Below, one piece after another: positions 8,848-15,288 of a DNA stretch of 38,496 nucleotides. Position 1 is the first letter of the stretch; every line of letters starts with the position of its first letter. Position numbers and translations under genes: made by a program. The notes under the pieces were generated by a model that saw only the letters and a list, made by a program, of their open reading frames with translations, ran no database searches and was not told the DNA's origin. The stretch spans positions 1 to 38,496 of the forward strand of contig JANMDR010000072.1 in assembly GCA_031376425.1 (NCBI GenBank), written 5' to 3'. This DNA is from JANMDR01 sp031376425. GTDB taxonomy: Bacteria > Pseudomonadota > Gammaproteobacteria > Burkholderiales > Usitatibacteraceae.

Positions 8848-9051
8848 ATGAGTAATCTAACGGTAAAAGAAATTGCAGAAAATATCTTCTTTTTCACCCC
8901 CGAATATGCAGATAAGCTTGCGCGAGAAGCCACTCACTTAGAAGACTTCGCAGCAAGAAGCATTTGGATGGTGCCAGAATTAGTTTTCAAGGCAAGAGCA
9001 GCACGATTGCTGGCAGAAGTGGTTGAGAAAGGAATTGCGGAGAGGCGTTAG
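8848..9051 (+). CDS. Hypothetical protein, 67 residues
   Basis: The open frame extends back to 8722, but the ATG at 8848 has a clear Shine-Dalgarno sequence (AGGAAGG at 8833-8839). The part upstream is repeat copy A, so the short form is chosen. The product starts MSNLTVKEIAENIFFFTPEYADKL and is an amphipathic, mostly helical, charged protein with no signal peptide, ending in VEKGIAERR. No family was recognised. It sits alone between repeat copies A and B, which suggests it arrived as accessory cargo. Confidence 0.6.
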   Translation: MSNLTVKEIAENIFFFTPEYADKLAREATHLEDFAARSIWMVPELVFKARAARLLAEVVEKGIAERR

Positions 9052-9060
9052 AAACTAGCT

Positions 9061-9107
9061 AGTCGTGTTTATCGCTGTATTAGTAGCGAATATTGATGTT
9101 CAGTCGC
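9061..9107. repeat. Dispersed repeat, copy B (47 bp)
   Basis: It matches 11075-11121 of copy C at 45 of 47 positions by hand alignment and 8760-8800 of copy A more loosely, in the same orientation. It overlaps the 3' end of the minus-strand gene at 9100-9381, just as copy C overlaps the 3' end of lipA. It includes three degenerate units beginning AGTCGT, AGTAGC and AGTCGC at 9061, 9082 and 9102. Confidence 0.85.
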
Positions 9108-9381
9108 CATTAATTATGTATTTGACAGCCGCTTCAAGATCGACCTTCGACATTGGTACTGCTGCCTCCATGACGATTTGGAGAGCCACCTCTTGAGAAA
9201 CGTCTTGTTTCGCAAAGCTGAGAGCTTCTTGGATGGCAACGCCAAACATGATGGGCCACTCAGTTGGTTCCTTGCAAAATAGCGTGACCACCGAAAAGAG
9301 CACAGGCCACGCCGCAACCGCTGATAAGAAAGCGATCGTTCCCGCTGGTGTATGGATTAACCAAACGACTAGTTCTTTCAT
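9100..9381 (-). CDS. Hypothetical membrane protein, 93 residues
   Basis: The protein has one or two hydrophobic stretches (about residues 3-36, with an LIHTPAGTIAFLSAVAAWPVLFSVV pattern) and then a mainly helical, acidic soluble tail. An AGG precedes the ATG at a usable distance. It lies 45 bp downstream of the MAPEG gene on the same strand and is probably the last gene of that operon. Its final codons (N-G-D-stop) fall inside repeat copy B and resemble the end of LipA (N-R-D-stop), so its C-terminus may have been created when the cassette joined the repeat. No known family was recognised. Confidence 0.5.
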   Translation of the reverse strand: MKELVVWLIHTPAGTIAFLSAVAAWPVLFSVVTLFCKEPTEWPIMFGVAIQEALSFAKQDVSQEVALQIVMEAAVPMSKVDLEAAVKYIINGD

Positions 9382-9426
9382 AAGCTGCCTGTACGTTGAG
9401 ATTCACGAGGCCACATAACACCTGAG

Positions 9427-9858
9427 TTACGCAGCTACAACACCCGTAGTAAGTTCCCAAGCTACTAGTATGAGCATAGTAATCACTACCAGGCACCCAA
9501 CCAGGAACAGCCGTAATCTCATAGGCACATAATTGGAACCAATATGCACGTAGGCATGAGCGAACCTACTCAGCGCGAACATCCACGCCAGAACTATGGC
9601 GACCACGCCTGCAGCATTAATACTGTAGAGCACCAGGCAGAGTACATAGAACAACACCGGGACTTCAAATTGGTTGGCAATGTTGTTGGAGACCTTGAGC
9701 ACATCCTCTGGCCATACGCTATTGTTCAATGCTGCCTGCTTGCGATTCACATCACCGGCTTTTACCGCCTTGGTCTTCCTTACCCCAAGCAGAATTAACA
9801 TCGTCAGGGTCAGAAAAACTTGTGCCAGAACAGGCCAAAAAATGTGGATTGAGTTCAT
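9427..9858 (-). CDS. MAPEG-family integral membrane protein
   Basis: The 143-residue protein has four predicted membrane helices (about 7-25, 66-85, 87-105, 117-138). It carries the MAPEG pattern: N-x-x-N-Q-F-E-V-P-V-L-F-Y in the helix 2 region and a later 'SRFAHAYVHIGSNYVPMR' segment with the conserved Arg, His and Asn. MAPEG proteins are trimeric membrane enzymes of glutathione and eicosanoid metabolism; the bacterial relatives are mostly uncharacterised and are often tied to detoxification. Its start overlaps the stop of the upstream membrane protein gene by 4 bp (ATGA), so the two are translationally coupled. Confidence 0.82.
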   Translation of the reverse strand: MNSIHIFWPVLAQVFLTLTMLILLGVRKTKAVKAGDVNRKQAALNNSVWPEDVLKVSNNIANQFEVPVLFYVLCLVLYSINAAGVVAIVLAWMFALSRFAHAYVHIGSNYVPMRLRLFLVGCLVVITMLILVAWELTTGVVAA

Positions 9859-10253
9859 TTGGCTTTCTCCCGAAATGCACTCACTACAAGCAGCGAAGTT
9901 AATGCCGCCACCACAAGAACTGCCACGTTGATACCTGCTACGGCCATTTGCGTGCCGTCTGAATGCAACATCGAACCGCCATAGCTACTGGATGTTGCCC
10001 ATGCGATTAGAAATGAAACTTCGGTTATCAGGCAAAGAGCAATCGCAATCCAAGAATCCCGGCCACTGAATGCAAGGCGAAGTGCCAGAATTGCTATCGC
10101 TGCGTTGGTTAATAGCTGCCACGCCTCGTGAAGCCTGGCGTGAGATGGCCATTGCGGATTGGTAAGGTGGCTGCTGTTTACTTCAAGAACGGGGATCAAA
10201 AGTGCGAATACGATGGCATTCATTGTGACCGCTACGATAGTGAGTCTGTTCAT
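9855..10253 (-). CDS. Four-helix membrane protein, first gene of the TetR-controlled operon
   Basis: The 132-residue protein has four hydrophobic segments (about 5-23, 46-64, 68-88, 104-125). Between the first two lies the conserved-looking stretch 'NPQWPSHARLHEAW', an N-P-x-W-P-x-H-A-R-x-H-x-x-W pattern known from small uncharacterised membrane proteins. No enzymatic function can be assigned. It is divergent from the TetR gene across a 68-bp region holding two palindromes and is coupled by a 4-bp overlap to the MAPEG gene, so it is probably repressed by TetR. Confidence 0.7.
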   Translation of the reverse strand: MNRLTIVAVTMNAIVFALLIPVLEVNSSHLTNPQWPSHARLHEAWQLLTNAAIAILALRLAFSGRDSWIAIALCLITEVSFLIAWATSSSYGGSMLHSDGTQMAVAGINVAVLVVAALTSLLVVSAFREKAK

Positions 10254-10271
10254 GTTGAGCCCATTCGGTTA

Positions 10272-10315
10272 ATATTGACGCTGTCAATATCCTCCATTTA
10301 ATTGACGGTGTCAAT
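10272..10315. promoter_or_regulatory. Two TetR-type operator palindromes between divergent genes
   Basis: Two copies of ATTGAC-N3-GTCAAT lie at 10274-10288 and 10301-10315, with centres 27 bp apart. The first extends to a perfect ATATTGAC/GTCAATAT palindrome at 10272-10290. They fill the gap between the start of the minus-strand operon (10253) and the tetR start (10322), where they would cover both promoters. The second ends only 6 bp before the tetR ATG, leaving no room for a normal ribosome-binding site, so tetR may be translated from a leaderless or nearly leaderless mRNA. Confidence 0.85.
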
Positions 10316-10321
10316 ATTCAA

Positions 10322-10921
10322 ATGCCCAAAGACAAACCTTTTCATCATCGTAACCTCAAAGAAGCGCTTCATGACGCGGCCCTGTCGCTTCTGGACGCGG
10401 ACGGCGTCTCAGCTGTCACCATTCGGGCCGTTGCCCGCGAGGTAGGCGTGTCCCACGCGGCCCCCGTAAATCACTACAAGGATTTGCGATCACTCCTGAC
10501 TGCCATCGCGGTTGAACAGTTTCAAACCATTCTTGCGGATATCGAAAAACAACTAGGTAAATCGGGGCTGGGCAGTGCGGAGAGAATTGAGGCCATTCCC
10601 GAAGCTATGCTGAACTACGGTTTGAAACATCCCAACCGTTACCAATTGCTCTGGCGCAGAGATCTGATTGACTATGCTGATCCGGTCATCGTTGAAGTAA
10701 CGGACCGAATTTATGATTGGTTGTGCGATGAAATTCAACAGGCCATTCCCGAATCAGAGTTTGATCGCGATACGGTTGCCATTGCTCTGTGGTCAATGGT
10801 GCATGGATATGTGGATATGCGTCAGAACGGGATGTTCCTGGAGAAATCGGACAACGTTACTGGCCTACCCAGGCAAAGGGCGATGCTTGATTTATTTCGA
10901 GCAGTATTAGGCGCCAACTAG
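10322..10921 (+). CDS. TetR/AcrR-family transcriptional regulator
   Basis: The 199-residue length and layout are typical: an N-terminal helix-turn-helix (about residues 10-57, with 'VSAVTIRAVAREVGVSHAA' and the 'NHYKDLRSLLTAIA' recognition segment) and a C-terminal ligand domain of the WHG type ('VAIALWSMVHGYVDMRQNG'). The usual Tyr after the recognition helix is replaced in 'APVNHYKD'. It is divergently placed from the MAPEG operon with two matching palindromes between them, so autoregulation and repression of that operon are the natural inference. The inducer is unknown but is likely a small hydrophobic compound. Confidence 0.9.
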   Translation: MPKDKPFHHRNLKEALHDAALSLLDADGVSAVTIRAVAREVGVSHAAPVNHYKDLRSLLTAIAVEQFQTILADIEKQLGKSGLGSAERIEAIPEAMLNYGLKHPNRYQLLWRRDLIDYADPVIVEVTDRIYDWLCDEIQQAIPESEFDRDTVAIALWSMVHGYVDMRQNGMFLEKSDNVTGLPRQRAMLDLFRAVLGAN

Positions 10922-11005
10922 CCAAGTAGTTGCTCTAAACTCGCCTGAGGACACGCAGGCTGCGAGGAGTCCGACGATCAGAAAAGAGAAGAGCAGGCGG
11001 AACAT
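10907..11005 (-). CDS. Possible 32-residue lipoprotein (micro-ORF)
   Basis: Reading the minus strand from the ATG at 11003-11005 gives a peptide with a basic start (MFR), a hydrophobic core (LLFSFLIVGL) and an L-A-A-C lipobox, then a short tail (VSSGEFRATTWLVGA) ending in TAA. An AGG lies about 9 bp upstream of the ATG. This is the shape of an entericidin-like small lipoprotein, with a predicted mature part of only ~16 residues from the Cys. Its last 15 bp overlap the tetR 3' end on the opposite strand. The match to a signal peptide is good, but a frame this short can arise by chance. Confidence 0.4.
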   Translation of the reverse strand: MFRLLFSFLIVGLLAACVSSGEFRATTWLVGA

Positions 11006-11037
11006 AAGCAACCTAACTACGATTGGACGACAGTTTT

Positions 11038-11121
11038 TGTCAAATACATTGCTTTTCTGTACCAGACAACCGTTAGTCGCGTTTATCGCTGTATTAGTCG
11101 CGAATATTGATGTTCAGTCGC
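11038..11121. repeat. Dispersed repeat, copy C, including the lipA 3' end
   Basis: This is the longest copy: 11038-11115 pairs with copy A and 11075-11121 with copy B. It contains three degenerate 20-21-nt units starting AGTCGC at 11075, 11096 and 11116, the last of which codes for the final residues of LipA. Because lipA is the conserved gene here, this copy is probably the original, and A and B the duplicates. Confidence 0.82.
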
Positions 11122-12088
11122 GATTAGCGATGTTGTTCACAACCACTCCCGCACTATGCGCCTGCTGATCTGCATGGTAGCTTGACCTTACCATTGGCCC
11201 TGAGGCGGCGTGGTTGAAGCCCATCGCTACGGCTTCGCGTTCGAACATGGCAAACTCGTCTGGTGTTACATAGCGCAATACGGGGAGGTGGTGTTGGGAG
11301 GGTTGTAGATATTGGCCGATGGTGAGCATGTCTACATTGTGGGCGCGGAGGTCGCGCATCACTTCTAAAATTTCTTCATTGGTTTCACCCAAACCCACCA
11401 TTAGGCCGCTTTTTGTTGGCACATTGGGGTGGAGGATTTTGAAGTCCTTTAGCAGTTTTAGTGAATGGGCATAGTCGGAACCGGGGCGCGCTTGTTTGTA
11501 TAGGCGCGGCACGGTTTCCAGATTGTGATTCATCACATCGGGGGGGGCGGCATTGAGAATAGCGATGGCGCGATCGAGGCGGCCACGAAAATCTGGCGTT
11601 AAAATTTCAATGCGCGTAGCAGGGGAGAGTTCGCGTACGGCGGCAATGCAATCTACAAAATGTTTGGCACCGCCATCGCGTAAATCATCACGATCAACAC
11701 TGGTGATGACAACGTACTTTAATTTAAGTTTGGCAATGGTTTCTGCCAAATGGCGCGGTTCATCAGCGTCTAGCGGTAATGGTCGGCCATGACCAACATC
11801 GCAAAACGGGCAGCGGCGCGTGCATAGGTCACCCATAATCATGAAGGTGGCCGTGCCTTTACCGAAGCATTCACCAATGTTTGGGCAGCTTGCTTCTTCG
11901 CACACGGTGTGCAATTTCGCATCCCGCAAAATTTCTTTAATCTCGTTAAAGCGGGTGCTTGTGGATGCCGCTTTGACACGAATCCAGTCGGGTTTTTTTA
12001 GACGCTCAACGGGATTGATGGGAATAATTTTGATCGGAATCCGTGCCGTTTTTGCCGCACTTTTTTCTTTTACGCCTGCTTCTGCCAT
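11114..12088 (-). CDS. lipA: Lipoyl synthase
   Basis: A radical-SAM enzyme that inserts two sulfur atoms into protein-bound octanoyl groups to make lipoyl cofactors. The 324-residue protein has all cluster ligands: the auxiliary cluster C-x4-C-x5-C (Cys63, 68, 74; CEEASCPNIGEC), the radical-SAM C-x3-C-x2-C (Cys89, 93, 96; CTRRCPFC) and the C-terminal RSSYHAD motif (301-307) that supplies the serine ligand. It follows lipB by 41 bp on the same strand. The last codons and the downstream flank are repeated elsewhere in the window (copies A and B), although this gene itself is intact. Confidence 0.97.
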   Translation of the reverse strand: MAEAGVKEKSAAKTARIPIKIIPINPVERLKKPDWIRVKAASTSTRFNEIKEILRDAKLHTVCEEASCPNIGECFGKGTATFMIMGDLCTRRCPFCDVGHGRPLPLDADEPRHLAETIAKLKLKYVVITSVDRDDLRDGGAKHFVDCIAAVRELSPATRIEILTPDFRGRLDRAIAILNAAPPDVMNHNLETVPRLYKQARPGSDYAHSLKLLKDFKILHPNVPTKSGLMVGLGETNEEILEVMRDLRAHNVDMLTIGQYLQPSQHHLPVLRYVTPDEFAMFEREAVAMGFNHAASGPMVRSSYHADQQAHSAGVVVNNIANRD

Positions 12089-12129
12089 GATGGTTCCTAT
12101 TGCGTTATTTACAGTAATGGGTAGAACGA

Positions 12130-12813
12130 TTATGAATGTTCTATCAATGTTGAAAACAGAATTTGATTAAGATGAAGCGTTAGTTTCTCACCTACTTGCT
12201 CGATATTATCCTCGCTTGCGCGGAAACCCGCAAAGTCCATCATTTGCGCAGTTTTTAGCCCCTCGAAGCCACAGGGATTGATGCGCGAAAAAGGCGTTAA
12301 GTCCATATCAACATTGATGGATAGGCCATGATAGGTTGCATGCTTAGCCACCCGCAAACCGATAGCGGAAATTTTTGCATGCGCCGCTTCTTTTTGCACA
12401 TAAACGCCAGGCATACCATTAATACGGAAAGCGCTAATTTTATAGTCATCCAGTAAGTTGATAACCGCTTGCTCAATGCGACGCACCAGTTCCTTTACGC
12501 CATAGTTCAGTGCGCGTAGCTGTAGTATTAAATAACACACTAATTGCCCTGGCCCGTGATAGGTAATTTGCCCGCCACGATCAATTTGTATCACGGGAAT
12601 TGTGCCTGCATCTAGCAAGTGTTCAGGTTTACCAGCAAGGCCTTGCGTGAATACCGATTCATGCTGTAACAGCCAGCAATGATGGGGCTCACTAGGCATT
12701 TGCGTTTGAAAAAGCACGGCATTATTTATGTTCTCTTCACGCATTTTTGCAAATAGCGGCGCATAGGCGCACAGCCCGAGTCTACTTACTTGCAATGTCT
12801 GAGTTGCCTGCAT
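12130..12813 (-). CDS. lipB: Octanoyl-[ACP]:protein N-octanoyltransferase
   Basis: LipB moves octanoate from acyl-carrier protein to the lipoyl domains of 2-oxoacid dehydrogenases and the glycine cleavage H protein, the step before LipA. This 227-residue protein shows 'DRGGQITYHGPGQLVCY' (78-94), the catalytic Lys147 in 'AKISAIGLRV', 'THHG'-equivalent 'TYHGLSINVDMDL' and the catalytic Cys181 in 'INPCG'. The ATG at 12813 follows the DUF493 gene by 28 bp. Length is normal for the family. Confidence 0.95.
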   Translation of the reverse strand: MQATQTLQVSRLGLCAYAPLFAKMREENINNAVLFQTQMPSEPHHCWLLQHESVFTQGLAGKPEHLLDAGTIPVIQIDRGGQITYHGPGQLVCYLILQLRALNYGVKELVRRIEQAVINLLDDYKISAFRINGMPGVYVQKEAAHAKISAIGLRVAKHATYHGLSINVDMDLTPFSRINPCGFEGLKTAQMMDFAGFRASEDNIEQVGEKLTLHLNQILFSTLIEHS

Positions 12814-12841
12814 AAATTAGAACGGCATTAGTGTTTGCACA

Positions 12842-13135
12842 CTACAGCGCCATAATCACCAAAGGATGTGCCGTTAAATCTAAATAAATGGCATCAATTT
12901 GCGCACGCGAAGTAGCGTTAATGGTGGCGGTGACGGCTAAATATTTTCCAGCACTTGAAGGCCGCATTTCAAGGGAGGCGGCATCGAAGTCGGGTGCGTG
13001 TTTTAGCACAATGGCTAACACCGCCTGCGCCAAGCCATTTGGTTCAGTTGGGTTGGTGCGCCCCATGGCCTTTACAGGAAATGAAGTTGGAAATTGCAGT
13101 AACGATTCTTCTGGCGGTATTGGTTTTACATCCAT
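12842..13135 (-). CDS. ybeD: DUF493/YbeD-family protein
   Basis: A 97-residue ferredoxin-like alpha/beta protein with the family pattern 'LLQFPTSFPVKAMG', then 'H.PDF...S..MRPSSAGKYLAVTATI' and a final 'Q.DAIYLDLTAHPLVIMAL'. YbeD homologues often sit between dacA/dacC and lipB, as here; they have been proposed to be ACT-like regulatory proteins, but the function is unproven. It is 28 bp upstream of lipB and 10 bp downstream of dat, inside the same operon. Confidence 0.93.
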   Translation of the reverse strand: MDVKPIPPEESLLQFPTSFPVKAMGRTNPTEPNGLAQAVLAIVLKHAPDFDAASLEMRPSSAGKYLAVTATINATSRAQIDAIYLDLTAHPLVIMAL

Positions 13136-13145
13136 TTAAAGCTCC

Positions 13146-14006
13146 TTACAGTTTCGCTTTGTAAGCTTGGAACAATGCGCTCATTTGTTTAAACATGCCG
13201 CCAGGTTTGCCGGTGCCCACTAATTTACCGTCGAGTTTGGTAATCGGAATCACGTCTTTAGTGGACGACATCATCCATAACTCATCGGCGGCAAATACCT
13301 CGCGACGCCTTATTTTACGGATTTCTAAAGGGATATGGTTATCGCGTGCGAGGTCCATCATCAGCTGATAAGTAATACCGCCTAGAATTAAATTATCCAT
13401 TGGCGGGCAGAAAATTACGCCCCCTTTTACCATCGCCACATTGCTAGCGGACGATTCAGTTAAAAAGCCATCGCGGAATAATACAATTTCATCCGCCCCT
13501 GCTTGGTTAGCCTCATGCTTATGCATAACGGCACCCAGTAGGGCGATGGCTTTGATGTTGCAATGGCCCCATCGCGCATCATCGCCAGTTACGCAGGAAA
13601 GCCCGTTTTCATAGAGGCTCGCCGGAGGCTGGCTTAGTTTATTTGCCATTAAAAATACCGTGGGCACCGTATCTTTTGAAGGTGAAAAATCTCGCTTGGC
13701 AACACCACGTGTTACCTGCATATACACTGCCGCGTTAGGCTCATTATTGTGTGCAACTAGACCTTCCACAACGCTTAGCCATTCTTCAATGCTGTGAGGG
13801 TTTGTGATATCGAGCAGTTCCATACTGCGAGCAAAGCGTATCAAATGTTCCTTTGCCCGTAAGCCCTTACCACCGAAGTAGGGGATCACCTCATAAACAC
13901 CATCACCAAAAATAAAGCCGCGATCCAGCGGTGAAATTTTGGCTTCTTCCAGCGGCATGAATGCCCCATTTAAATAAACCGTAGGCAAGCAGTAGGGAGT
14001 TTGCAT
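13146..14006 (-). CDS. dat: D-amino-acid aminotransferase (class IV PLP enzyme)
   Basis: The 286-residue fold-type IV aminotransferase has the N-terminal 'YLNGAFMPLEEAKISPLDRGFIFGDGVYEV', which is typical of D-amino-acid transaminases, and the PLP lysine Lys152 in 'GHCNIKAIALLGAV'. It also has a 'FLTESSASNVAMV' segment that holds the cofactor phosphate, and a late 'DELWMMSSTKDVIPI'. The reaction would be reversible transfer between D-Ala and 2-oxoglutarate or similar keto acids. Close paralogues include branched-chain aminotransferase and aminodeoxychorismate lyase. Its position beside the carboxypeptidase dacC, which releases D-Ala, supports the D-amino-acid role. Confidence 0.87.
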   Translation of the reverse strand: MQTPYCLPTVYLNGAFMPLEEAKISPLDRGFIFGDGVYEVIPYFGGKGLRAKEHLIRFARSMELLDITNPHSIEEWLSVVEGLVAHNNEPNAAVYMQVTRGVAKRDFSPSKDTVPTVFLMANKLSQPPASLYENGLSCVTGDDARWGHCNIKAIALLGAVMHKHEANQAGADEIVLFRDGFLTESSASNVAMVKGGVIFCPPMDNLILGGITYQLMMDLARDNHIPLEIRKIRRREVFAADELWMMSSTKDVIPITKLDGKLVGTGKPGGMFKQMSALFQAYKAKL

Positions 14007-14022
14007 GATTATCCTTAAGTGA

Positions 14023-15258
14023 TTATTTCAACAGGAGTCTGATGCTATCCCAACCGCGACTTAAAAAACCTGCAGTGGGTACATCATCTAGTGCTACAAC
14101 TGGAATTTCTAACAACACCGCATTGGCTTTGGATAACTTCATAATGCCTGCTTGCTGACCCAACGCCAACGGTGCCAACAGTGGCTGTGTGGTGTTTAAA
14201 GTGGCGGTAAGGCCCTGAAATTTATCACGAGGTAGCGTTACCCACACATCCTTAGTAAACCCTAATCGGATCGTTTTTTGCGTGCCCTTATAAATTTCTG
14301 GTGTGGCAATCGCTCCACCTTTTTTATACAGACGCTGTGAATCAAAATACTGAAAGCCGTAGTTAAGTAATTTCTGGCTTTCCTGCGCACGGGCGGTGTC
14401 TGATGCTGTTCCTAACACCACAGAAAGCAAACGCCTTTGTTTATCACCCTCGCCACGTTTAGCCGTGGCGATAAGACAGTATCCAGCGGTATCGGTAAAG
14501 CCAGTTTTCATCCCATCAACACTGGGGTCAAGCCACAATAAGCGATTGCGATTTTGTTGTGTGGTGTTGTTATGAGTAAATTCTTTTTCTTTGTAGTAAG
14601 CAAATTCAGTCGGAAAATCTTGAATCAAGGATGTGGCTAATAGCGCCAAATCACGGGCTGTTGAGTAGTGCTGCGGATCGGGCAAGCCGGTTGCATTCAT
14701 AAAGTTGGTGCTCTTTAAACCGAGCTTTTTAGCTTTGGTATTCATGAGCTGCGCAAAGCGCTCTTCAGTGCCAGCAATGGCTTCGGCCAGTGCAATAGAG
14801 GCATCGTTACCGCTTTGGATAATCATGCCGCGTATGAGTAATTGCACCGAGGGCGTTTGTTTTGGATCAATAAACATCCGTGAACCAATCGCCTTCCATG
14901 CCTTCACCGAAACGGGTACTGTTTTCTCTAAGGTCAAGGATTTATCGCGCAAAGCCTCAAACACTAAATATGCCGTCATTAGCTTGGTGAGCGAAGCGGG
15001 TTCTACCCGGTCTTCAGCATTTTGCTGCGCTAGAGTTGCGCCCGTTTGTACGTCCACTAAAAGATAGGCGCGGCCAGCAATGGTTGGTGCGCCAACTTCT
15101 GTAGCCATTGCCGCTGTTGAAGAAGCTGTTGGCGCGGGAGTTGGTGCGGCGGTTTGCGCGTAGGCAGGCGCACCAGCCGTGCTAAGCACAGCTGCAGTGA
15201 TCAAAGTGCTTAAAAGTGATGATTGAAAAAGAAAGGTTTTTGTTGTGCTTGAAAACAT
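14023..15258 (-). CDS. dacC: D-alanyl-D-alanine carboxypeptidase (PBP5/6 type)
   Basis: A low-molecular-weight penicillin-binding protein that trims the terminal D-Ala of peptidoglycan side chains. The 411-residue product has a Sec signal peptide with a likely cleavage after 'PAYA' (about residue 34), then an Ala/Pro/Thr/Ser-rich linker. It carries the three active-site motifs: SLTK (89-92), SGN (149-151) and KTG (251-253, in DGMKTGFTDTAGYC). A PBP5_C beta domain follows and the C-terminus ends in 'GFLSRGWDSIRLLLK', an amphipathic membrane anchor. It lies between rlpA and dat in the same orientation. The dacA and dacC forms cannot be separated by eye. Confidence 0.93.
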   Translation of the reverse strand: MFSSTTKTFLFQSSLLSTLITAAVLSTAGAPAYAQTAAPTPAPTASSTAAMATEVGAPTIAGRAYLLVDVQTGATLAQQNAEDRVEPASLTKLMTAYLVFEALRDKSLTLEKTVPVSVKAWKAIGSRMFIDPKQTPSVQLLIRGMIIQSGNDASIALAEAIAGTEERFAQLMNTKAKKLGLKSTNFMNATGLPDPQHYSTARDLALLATSLIQDFPTEFAYYKEKEFTHNNTTQQNRNRLLWLDPSVDGMKTGFTDTAGYCLIATAKRGEGDKQRRLLSVVLGTASDTARAQESQKLLNYGFQYFDSQRLYKKGGAIATPEIYKGTQKTIRLGFTKDVWVTLPRDKFQGLTATLNTTQPLLAPLALGQQAGIMKLSKANAVLLEIPVVALDDVPTAGFLSRGWDSIRLLLK

Positions 15259-15288
15259 AAGATTCGCTTAAAATTTAAAGGGTGAAAA

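Noticed and set aside
8723..11121. Integron-type cassette array with attC sites
   Set aside because: No GTTRRRY/RYYYAAC core pairing with attC-like folding could be found in the repeats, and no integron integrase is visible; the lipA-end duplication model fits better.
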